Below, in pieces: positions 16,171-22,388 of a stretch of DNA of 64,000 nucleotides. The stretch covers positions 2,108,001-2,172,000 of the forward strand of contig NC_015514.1 in the NCBI RefSeq assembly GCF_000212695.1. Direction: 5' to 3'. Made by a program: the position numbers and the translations under genes. Every line of letters starts with the position of its first letter. Position 1 is the first letter of the stretch. This stretch comes from Cellulomonas fimi ATCC 484. Lineage in GTDB: Bacteria; Actinomycetota; Actinomycetes; Actinomycetales; Cellulomonadaceae. The notes below the pieces were generated by a model, which ran no database searches, was not told the DNA's origin, and saw nothing but the letters and a program-made list of their open reading frames with translations.

Positions 16171-17255
16171 GCACCGCGCGGCGTGGCGCGGCGAACCGGG
16201 ACGGGGCGGGCGCGGGCACCGCGGCCGAGCGGCGCGACGCGGCCGTCGCGGCGCTGCGCCGGATCGCGTTCCTGCTCGAGCGCGCGCAGGCGAGCGCGTA
16301 CCGCAGCGAGGCGTTCCGTGCGGCGGCCCGGTCGGTCGAGCGGGAGGACGCGGACCGGGTCGTCGCGCTCGCGACGTCCGGCGGTCTGACGGACCTGCCC
16401 GCCGTGGGGGCGCGGACCGCCGAGGTGATCGCCCTCGTGGTCCGCGGCAGGCCCGTCGAGTACCTCGACCGGCTGGAGGCCGAGCACGCGGCGACGCAGG
16501 CCGCGCCCGTCGCTGACGCGGCCGCTGCGCTCCGGCGGAGGCTGCGGGGCGACCTGCACGCGCACAGCGAGGCCAGCGACGGCGCGACGCCGATCCAGGA
16601 GATGGTCCTCGCGGCGCTCGAGCTGGGCCACGAGTACCTCGCGATCACGGACCACTCGCCGCGGCTCACGGTCGCCAACGGCCTGTCGGCGGCCCGGCTG
16701 CGCGCGCAGCTCGGGCAGGTCGCTGCGCTCAACCGGGCGGTCGGGCCGTTCGTCGTGCTGAGCGGGATCGAGGTCGACATCCTCGACGACGGCGGCCTCG
16801 ACCAGGACCCGGACCTGCTGGACGAGCTCGACGTCGTGGTGGCGTCGGTGCACTCGAAGCTGCGCATGGACCGCCGCGCGATGACCGAGCGCATGGTCGC
16901 AGCGGTGCGCAACCCCCGGACCGACGTGCTCGGCCACTGCACGGGGCGCCGGCTCACGGGCCGCCCGCGCCCGCAGAGCGAGTTCGACGCGCACCGCGTC
17001 TTCGCGGAGTGCGCGCAGAACGGGGTCGCCGTGGAGATCAACTGCCGCCCGGACCGCCTCGACCCGCCGCACGACCTGCTGGAGGTCGCCGTGGACGCGG
17101 GGTGCGACTTCACCATCGACACGGACGCGCACGCACCGGGCCAGCTCGACTGGCTCGCGGCGGGCTGCGAGCGGGCCGCGCAGCACGGGATCGACCCCGA
17201 CCGCGTCCTGACCACGTGGCCCGTCGAGAGGCTGCGAGAGCGGACGAGGCCCTGA
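16167..17255 (+). CDS. HhH-PHP domain protein (PolX C-terminal type), coupled to Ku
   Basis: The 362-residue protein joins an N-terminal helix-hairpin-helix region (FLLERAQASAYRSEAFRAAA and GLTDLPAVGARTAEVIALVV) to a PHP phosphoesterase domain. The PHP metal motifs are all visible: DLHAHSEASDG, AITDHS, GIEVDIL, VVASVHS, VLGHCTGR, EINCRPDRLD and TDAHAPGQL. It resembles bacterial DNA polymerase X without the nucleotidyltransferase fold. PHP domains of PolX have 3'-5' exonuclease or phosphatase activity, so processing of broken DNA ends is plausible. The start GTG lies inside the ku stop (GTGA). Confidence 0.88.
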   Translation: MSTARRGAANRDGAGAGTAAERRDAAVAALRRIAFLLERAQASAYRSEAFRAAARSVEREDADRVVALATSGGLTDLPAVGARTAEVIALVVRGRPVEYLDRLEAEHAATQAAPVADAAAALRRRLRGDLHAHSEASDGATPIQEMVLAALELGHEYLAITDHSPRLTVANGLSAARLRAQLGQVAALNRAVGPFVVLSGIEVDILDDGGLDQDPDLLDELDVVVASVHSKLRMDRRAMTERMVAAVRNPRTDVLGHCTGRRLTGRPRPQSEFDAHRVFAECAQNGVAVEINCRPDRLDPPHDLLEVAVDAGCDFTIDTDAHAPGQLDWLAAGCERAAQHGIDPDRVLTTWPVERLRERTRP

Positions 17256-17295
17256 TCACAGGCGTGCCGTGCGCGGACGAGGCGTACGGAGGCGT

Positions 17296-17301
17296 TAGGG
17301 T
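17296..17301 (+). promoter_or_regulatory. -10-like element for the HU gene
   Basis: TAGGGT lies 98 bases before the HU start. If used, it gives a leader of roughly 90 bases. No clear -35 is visible. Confidence 0.4.
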
Positions 17302-17399
17302 CTGCGGAGCCCTCGGTCACGCGGACCTGCCGCGCGCCCGACGGGCCTCGGCCCTCACCCGGGTCCGCATTCCCCGAGTCAACAAGGAGCACACATCTC

Positions 17400-17681
17400 G
17401 TGAGCGTCAACCGCACCGAGCTCGTCCAGGCAGTCGCCGCCAAGGCGGGCACGGCCAACGCCGAGGCGGACAAGGTCCTCAAGGCCTTCCAGGAGGTCCT
17501 CGTGGAGCAGCTCGCCGCCGGCGAGTCCGTGACGATCCCCGGCTTCCTCGCCGTCTCGCGTGCCGAGCGCTCGGCGCGCACGGGCATCAACCCGCAGACG
17601 GGCGAGAAGCTCGAGATCCCGGCCGGCTACCGCGTCAAGCTGACCGCGGGCAGCGTCCTGAAGCGCGCCGTCCAGGGCTGA
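17400..17681 (+). CDS. HU-family nucleoid protein
   Basis: The 93-residue protein is a classic HU/IHF-fold DNA-bending protein. It begins MSVNRTELVQAVAAKAG and has the beta-arm region GESVTIPGFLAVSRAERSAR with TGINPQTGEKLEIPAGY, the signature segment ending at the DNA-wrapping arm. It is the short form, without the long Lys-rich tail found in mycobacterial HupB. The GTG at 17400 follows GGAG at about 11 bases. A strong terminator lies ten bases after the stop, so the gene is likely monocistronic. Confidence 0.95.
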   Translation: MSVNRTELVQAVAAKAGTANAEADKVLKAFQEVLVEQLAAGESVTIPGFLAVSRAERSARTGINPQTGEKLEIPAGYRVKLTAGSVLKRAVQG

Positions 17682-17690
17682 CCCCCGAGC

Positions 17691-17733
17691 GACAGGGCCG
17701 GGCCCCGACCACCGTGTCGGGCCCGGCCCTGTC
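17691..17733 (+). terminator. Strong hairpin terminator after HU gene
   Basis: Arms 17691-17709 and 17716-17733 pair over 18 positions with a single bulged C. The hairpin starts nine bases after the HU stop codon. Confidence 0.75.
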
Positions 17734-17777
17734 GCGTGCGGCGAGGGTGCCGGCCCGACCGTCGGCCCCGGGTCGAC

Positions 17778-17798
17778 TATGATGCGAACGAGTCTCAT
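17778..17798 (+). promoter_or_regulatory. -10 element overlapped by a possible Fur-family operator
   Basis: TATGAT at 17778-17783 is a near-consensus -10. It lies in an imperfect dyad (17779-17798) with outer arms ATGA/TCAT, directly before the Fur-family gene. Autoregulation is plausible but only about half the dyad positions pair. Confidence 0.4.
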
Positions 17799-17814
17799 GA
17801 AGGAGCGCGAACCC

Positions 17815-18222
17815 ATGGTGGTGGTACGGCAGACGCGGCAGCGCGCCGAGATCCTCGAGCTCCTCGACGGCCTCGACGAGTTCCGCAGCGCGCAGCAGCT
17901 GCACGAGCTCCTGCGCGCCCGCGGCTCGGGGGTCGGGCTGGCGACCGTCTACCGCGCGGTGCAGAGCCTGTCGGAGACCGGTGAGGTCGACGTGCTGCGG
18001 ACCCCGGACGGGGAGTCCGTCTACCGGCGCTGCGCGCAGCGCAGCCACCACCACCACCTCGTCTGCCGGTCGTGCGGCCGTACCGTCGAGCTCGACGCCG
18101 CGCAGGCCGAGGCGTGGGCCGCGCAGGTCGCGACGGCGCACGGCTTCGCCGACGTCGACCACACGATCGAGCTCGTCGGCACGTGCGCGCCGTGCCGCGC
18201 GGGGACGTCGACGCCCTCCTGA
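17815..18222 (+). CDS. Fur-family metalloregulator (Zur-like)
   Basis: The 135-residue protein has the winged helix of Fur proteins (RQTRQRAEILELLDGLDEFRSAQQLHELL, with recognition helix VGLATVYRAVQSLSETGEV). The metal-binding half has HHHHLVCRSCGRTVEL and CAPC, a structural Cys4 zinc site plus His cluster. The spacing resembles zinc-uptake regulators (Zur) more than iron Fur, but this is tentative. I chose the ATG at 17815 because AAGGAG lies nine bases upstream; earlier ATGs at 17779 and 17797 lie in the promoter. No zinc transporter is adjacent. Confidence 0.88.
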   Translation: MVVVRQTRQRAEILELLDGLDEFRSAQQLHELLRARGSGVGLATVYRAVQSLSETGEVDVLRTPDGESVYRRCAQRSHHHHLVCRSCGRTVELDAAQAEAWAAQVATAHGFADVDHTIELVGTCAPCRAGTSTPS

Positions 18223-18242
18223 CCGGCACGGCCCGCGGTCAG
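18219..18242. terminator. Hairpin containing both convergent stop codons
   Basis: CTGACCG at 18219-18225 pairs with CGGTCAG at 18236-18242. The stop of the Fur-family gene lies in the left arm and the stop of the opposing membrane-protein gene lies in the right arm. Confidence 0.5.
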
Positions 18243-18727
18243 CTCCTGCTCGACCGCGCGATCAGCCGCGGGACGAGCCACCACGCCGCCGCCAGCACCG
18301 CGAGCGAGACGCCGCCGACGAGCCAGCCGATCTCCCGGGTGCTGACGACGTCGAACAGCAGCATCGCGCCGCCGGAGAGCACGAGCGCGAGCACCACGAG
18401 CCCCGCACGCGCGAACACGTCGGCGGCGGCGACGAGCTGCGGCTTGAGCCGACGGCGGAACAGCACCCGGTGCAGGCTCACGGGCGCGACGATGAGCGCC
18501 GTCGCCAGGACCGCGAGGACCACGAGCACCAGGTAGAGGTCCTTCTGGTACGCGTCGAGGTCCGCGAACCTCTGCTGGAACGGGATCGTGAACAGGAAGC
18601 CCGTGAGGATCTGCGTGCCCGTCTGCGTGACGCGCAGCTCCTGCAGGAGCTCGTTCCAGTTCCGGTCCATCCGCTCCGTGAACGTCTCGTTCCGGTCGTC
18701 GTCGTGCGGCTCGTCGTGCGACGGCAC
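18239..18727 (-). CDS. DUF6328-type four-helix membrane protein
   Basis: The 162-residue protein has an acidic N-terminus (HDEPHDDDRNETFTERMDRN) and then ELLQELRVTQTGTQILTGFLFTIPFQQRF, the conserved block of the DUF6328 family. About four transmembrane helices follow (LVLVVLAVLATALIVAP, AGLVVLALVLSGGAMLLF, GWLVGGVSLAVLAAAWWL). Function is unknown. The GTG at 18727 has AGGAGG five bases upstream. It is convergent with the Fur-family gene. Confidence 0.8.
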   Translation of the reverse strand: MPSHDEPHDDDRNETFTERMDRNWNELLQELRVTQTGTQILTGFLFTIPFQQRFADLDAYQKDLYLVLVVLAVLATALIVAPVSLHRVLFRRRLKPQLVAAADVFARAGLVVLALVLSGGAMLLFDVVSTREIGWLVGGVSLAVLAAAWWLVPRLIARSSRS

Positions 18728-18827
18728 GGGCCCTCCTTCGGTCGTGTCGCACGGATCATGCCGCAGGTCCGGGCCGTCCGCAGGGCGGGTGTCCGGGGCA
18801 CCCGTCGTGCCAGGGGAGACTGGGGGA

Positions 18828-19886
18828 GTGAGCCGACTCCACGACCCCGAGCACCGTGACTTCGCGTCCGACAACTACGCCGGCGTCCACCCGGAGGTCC
18901 TCGCCGCGCTGGCGGAGGCCAACGGCGGGCACCAGGGCGCGTACGGCGCCGACGCCTACACCGCGCGCCTGCAGGAGGTCGTGGCCGACCACTTCGGCGC
19001 GGGCGCGACCGCGTACCCCGTGTTCAACGGCACGGGAGCCAACGTGCTCGCGCTGCAGGCGCTCCTGCCGCGCTGGGGTGCCGTCGTGTGCGCGGAGCAG
19101 GCGCACATCCAGACCGACGAGAACGGCGCGCCCGAGCGGGTCGGCGGGCTCAAGCTGCTCACGGTGCCCACCCCGGACGGCAAGCTGACGCCCGAGCTCG
19201 TCGAGCGCCAGGCGTGGGGGTTCGGCGACGAGCACCGCGCGCAGCCGGGTGTCGTGTCGATCACGCAGAGCACCGAGCTGGGCACGCTGTACACGCCGCA
19301 GGAGATCCGCGCGCTGGCCGACCAGGCGCACGCGCTGGGCCTGCGGCTGCACGTCGACGGCGCGCGGATCGCGAACGCCGCGGCGGCGCTCGACCTCCCG
19401 CTGCGGGCGTTCACGACCGACGTCGGCGTCGACGTGGTGTCCCTGGGCGGGACCAAGAACGGCCTGCTGTTCGGCGAGGCCGTCGTGGTGCTCGACGACG
19501 ACGCCGTGGTCGGCCTGCCGTACCTGCGCAAGGCCGACATGCAGCTCGCGTCGAAGATGCGCTTCGTCTCCGCGCAGCTCGTCGCGCTCCTCGAGCAGGA
19601 CCTGTGGCTGCGCTCGGCGCGCCACGCGAACGCGATGGCGGCGCGGCTGCGCGCCGGCCTGGAGACGGCGGGCGACCGGGTCCGGTTCAGCCAGCCGACC
19701 CAGGCGAACGGCGTGTTCGCCGCCCTGCCGCCCGGTGTCGCCGACGCGCTGCGCCGCACGTGGCGGTTCTACGACTGGCGGCCCGCCAACGGCGAGGTGC
19801 GGCTCATGTGCGCGTTCGACACGACCGAGGCGGACGTCGACGCGTTCGTCGCCGAGACGCTGCGGCTCCTGGACACCACGGCCTGA
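18828..19886 (+). CDS. Low-specificity L-threonine aldolase family enzyme
   Basis: The 352-residue protein is a fold-type I PLP enzyme of the threonine aldolase/beta-eliminating lyase family, which splits L-threonine or allo-threonine to glycine and acetaldehyde. Visible signatures are FASDNYAGVHPEVLAAL at the N-terminus, YPVFNGTGANVLALQALL, LHVDGARIANAAAAL (the Asp that holds the PLP ring), and VSLGGTKNGLLFGEAVV with the Schiff-base lysine. The GTG at 18828 has GGGAG upstream. Its stop codon is the first three bases of a 37-bp repeat that forms the boundary with cenD. Confidence 0.9.
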   Translation: MSRLHDPEHRDFASDNYAGVHPEVLAALAEANGGHQGAYGADAYTARLQEVVADHFGAGATAYPVFNGTGANVLALQALLPRWGAVVCAEQAHIQTDENGAPERVGGLKLLTVPTPDGKLTPELVERQAWGFGDEHRAQPGVVSITQSTELGTLYTPQEIRALADQAHALGLRLHVDGARIANAAAALDLPLRAFTTDVGVDVVSLGGTKNGLLFGEAVVVLDDDAVVGLPYLRKADMQLASKMRFVSAQLVALLEQDLWLRSARHANAMAARLRAGLETAGDRVRFSQPTQANGVFAALPPGVADALRRTWRFYDWRPANGEVRLMCAFDTTEADVDAFVAETLRLLDTTA

Positions 19887-19994
19887 CGGCCGGAACCGTC
19901 GGGTGCGGAGCGCCTGCGCCTGACGGCCGGAACCGTCGGGTGCGGAGCGCCTGCGCCTGACGGCCGGAGCCGGCGGGTGCGGGGTGCGTCCCCC
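19884..19994. repeat. 37-bp tandem repeat, two exact copies and a degenerate third
   Basis: Bases 19884-19920 and 19921-19957 are identical 37-base units. A third unit starting at 19958 matches for about its first 28 bases, then diverges. Each unit opens with TGACGG and has a small GACGG/CCGTC hairpin. The first three bases are the aldolase stop codon. Confidence 0.9.
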
Positions 19995-20008
19995 GACCCG
20001 CCGGCTCC
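19966..20008. terminator. Hairpin between aldolase and cenD
   Basis: GGAGCCGGCGGGT at 19966-19978 pairs perfectly with 19996-20008 (13 bp). It lies between convergent stops at 19886 and 20016 and probably ends both transcripts. Confidence 0.7.
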
Positions 20009-20015
20009 GTCAGCG

Positions 20016-22259
20016 TCAGCGCGTCGTGCAGGTCGCGCCGCCGACCGTGAACGTCGCCGGCGCCGTGTTGGTGCCGGTGTGCGTGCCGCTGAAGCCGATC
20101 TCGACGCTCGCCCCCGGGGCGAGGACGGCGTTCCAGGCCTCGTTGGTCGCCGTGACGCTCGACCCGGACTGCGCCCACCGCGCGCTCCAGCCCTGGGTCA
20201 GGGTCTGCCCGGACGGGAAGGCGAACCCGAGCGTCCAGCCGCTCAGCGCCGTCGTGCCCGTGTTGGTGAGCGTGACGGCCGCCGTGAAGCCACCGCTCCA
20301 GCCGTTCGCGGTGTACGTCACGGCGCACGAGCCCGTCGTCGGGTCGGGGGCCGTCGTCACGCCGACCGGCGCCGACGCGGCCGACACGTTGCCCGCCGCG
20401 TCGACCGCGCGGACGGTGAACGTGTAGGCGGTCGCCGCCGACAGGCCGGTGACGGTGTGGCTCGTGCCGGTCGGACGCGCGACGAGCGTGCTCCCGCGGT
20501 ACACCTCGTACCCCGTGACCCCCGAGCCCCCGGTGTCGGTCGACGCCGTCCACGTCAGCGGCACGGAGGTCGCCGTCGGGGTGCCGGCCGTGAGGCCCGT
20601 GGGCACGGACGGCGCGGTCACGTCACCGCCGCCGGCCGCGGTGCGGGCCGTGACCGCCGCCGACGCCGCCGACGTGTTCCCGGCGCCGTCCTTCGCCCGG
20701 ACCGAGAACGTGTACGCGGAGTCCGCGGCCAGGCCCGTGACGGTGTACGAGGTGGCGGTGGTCGTGCCGACGAGCGTCGTCCCGCGGTACACCTCGTACC
20801 CCGCGACGCCCGAGCCGCCGGTGTCGGTCGACGCGGACCACGTCAGCGGGACGGTCGACGCGGTCGGCGTTCCCGCCCGGAGCCCGGTGGGAGCGGTCGG
20901 CGCCGTGGTGTCGGGCGTGCCGCCGCCGACCTGCGAGATCGACGTGCCGGTCGTGCTGCCGACACCGCCGAGCGGGACCTGGTGGTCGAGCCCGACGTAC
21001 TTGCCGCCGTGCTTCCACAGCGTCGGCTCGAGCATCGTCGAGTACTTGACCTCGTCCCACGTCTTCCAGTCGTCGAGCAGCAGGCCGCCGGTGTCGCCCG
21101 AGTTCGGGTTGAGCACCCAGAAGGTCTGGCTCAGGCGCCGCTCCGCGACGAGGTCGCGCAGCGCGGCCATCCACTTGTCCTGCCGCGGGTCCTGGCCGAG
21201 CCGTCCGCCCCACTCGCCGATGAGCAGCGGTGCGATGTCCTCGTCGTGGATGAACAGCCAGTTGGGTCCCCACACGTCGGCCGTCAGGGACGCCTTGTCG
21301 AAGTCCTTCTGGAACCACTTCTGGTCGAACACGAGCGGTCCGTAGTCGTGCGGCGAGTACACGAGCTGGTCCTGGTGCGCGCCGAGGTCGATCGGGTGGT
21401 CGCGCACGCCGCGCAGGTTCCCGCCCCACCACGTGCCGTAGTAGTCGGTCAGGCCCGTCGACGTCCACGGGACGCCCGGCTTGGGGTAGATCTCGACGCC
21501 CTCGACGAACACGAGCCAGTTCGGGTTGATCGCGAGGATCTTCTTCGACGCGGTCTCGGCGAAGTGCTTGAAGTTGTCCTTGTCGGTCGTGCCGTCCCAC
21601 TTGGCACGCTCGGTGGAGCCCTGCGTGCCGTGCGGCTCGTTCTTGATGTCCGCGCCGACGATGGTGTCGTCGTCCTTCCAGCGGGTCGCGGCCCACTCCC
21701 AGCCCTCGTACACGTCCTCGGTGGTGATGTCGCCCTTCCACCACATGTTGTAGACGTGGCCCGAGTTGTCGGCCTCGGCGGAGTGGACGTCGAGGAACAC
21801 CTTGATCCCGTACTTCTGGCACAGCGTCAGCCAGTACTCGAAGATCTGCAGGCTGTTCTTGCCCTCGAGCTCCGGGTTCGCGTACGTGTTCACGTTCGGC
21901 TTGAGGAACGTGCCGGCCTTCCACTCGAGCAGGAGCTGGGTGGAGACGGGCACACGCACGACGTTGATGCCGCGCTGGGCCATCTGCTGCGTGATCTGCG
22001 TGATGTTCCCGGACCACAGCCCGTGGAACACACGCTCGCTCGCGTTGAAGCCGAACCAGTTGACGCCGGAGAGGATCGCCTCCTTCCCGGTCGAGTCGAC
22101 GATCGTGTTGCCCTCGACGTGCAGCCAGTCGTCGCCGGTCGCCGCCTGCGCGGGCGCGGCGACGAGGGTGAGGGGTGCGGCGAGGACGGTCGCGGCCAGC
22201 AGGCCCGAGACCGCCGTCCGCACGCGGGTGCGTGCGCGGGTGCGCGATGCGGAGTGCAC
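20016..22259 (-). CDS. cenD: Secreted GH5 endoglucanase with two Fn3 modules and CBM2 (CenD-like)
   Basis: The 747-residue product starts at a GTG preceded by GAGGAG. A signal peptide ends near AQAATG. The GH5 domain (about 41-440) contains the acid/base Glu in DIKNEPHG and the nucleophile Glu in LIGEWGGR. Two fibronectin type III modules (about 447-640) and a C-terminal CBM2 (about 643-747, with ANGWSGGFTAAVTLTN) follow. Length and module order agree with my memory of C. fimi CenD. It hydrolyses internal beta-1,4 bonds of cellulose. It lies 129 bases downstream of cbhA on the same strand, with an intervening hairpin, so partial read-through is possible. Confidence 0.95.
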   Translation of the reverse strand: MHSASRTRARTRVRTAVSGLLAATVLAAPLTLVAAPAQAATGDDWLHVEGNTIVDSTGKEAILSGVNWFGFNASERVFHGLWSGNITQITQQMAQRGINVVRVPVSTQLLLEWKAGTFLKPNVNTYANPELEGKNSLQIFEYWLTLCQKYGIKVFLDVHSAEADNSGHVYNMWWKGDITTEDVYEGWEWAATRWKDDDTIVGADIKNEPHGTQGSTERAKWDGTTDKDNFKHFAETASKKILAINPNWLVFVEGVEIYPKPGVPWTSTGLTDYYGTWWGGNLRGVRDHPIDLGAHQDQLVYSPHDYGPLVFDQKWFQKDFDKASLTADVWGPNWLFIHDEDIAPLLIGEWGGRLGQDPRQDKWMAALRDLVAERRLSQTFWVLNPNSGDTGGLLLDDWKTWDEVKYSTMLEPTLWKHGGKYVGLDHQVPLGGVGSTTGTSISQVGGGTPDTTAPTAPTGLRAGTPTASTVPLTWSASTDTGGSGVAGYEVYRGTTLVGTTTATSYTVTGLAADSAYTFSVRAKDGAGNTSAASAAVTARTAAGGGDVTAPSVPTGLTAGTPTATSVPLTWTASTDTGGSGVTGYEVYRGSTLVARPTGTSHTVTGLSAATAYTFTVRAVDAAGNVSAASAPVGVTTAPDPTTGSCAVTYTANGWSGGFTAAVTLTNTGTTALSGWTLGFAFPSGQTLTQGWSARWAQSGSSVTATNEAWNAVLAPGASVEIGFSGTHTGTNTAPATFTVGGATCTTR

Positions 22260-22321
22260 GGGTTCTCCTCGGTTCGTGGTGGTGGGGACCCGGTGGTGCG
22301 GCCGGGCGGTGCACGCCGTGC

Positions 22322-22352
22322 GGGGGCCCTCCGGGACATCCGGAGGACCCCC
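22322..22352 (-). terminator. Hairpin between cbhA and cenD
   Basis: Arms 22322-22334 and 22340-22352 pair over 13 bases with one mismatch and a GACAT loop. It lies 37 bases after the cbhA stop and 63 before the cenD start. It may set the ratio of the two enzymes if transcription reads through. Confidence 0.65.
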
Positions 22353-22388
22353 GCCGGTCATGCGGTCGGTGCCGTGGGCACCGTCAGG

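Noticed and set aside
19884-19994. 37-bp repeats as a CRISPR array
   Set aside because: The repeats are directly adjacent without spacers and no cas genes are nearby.
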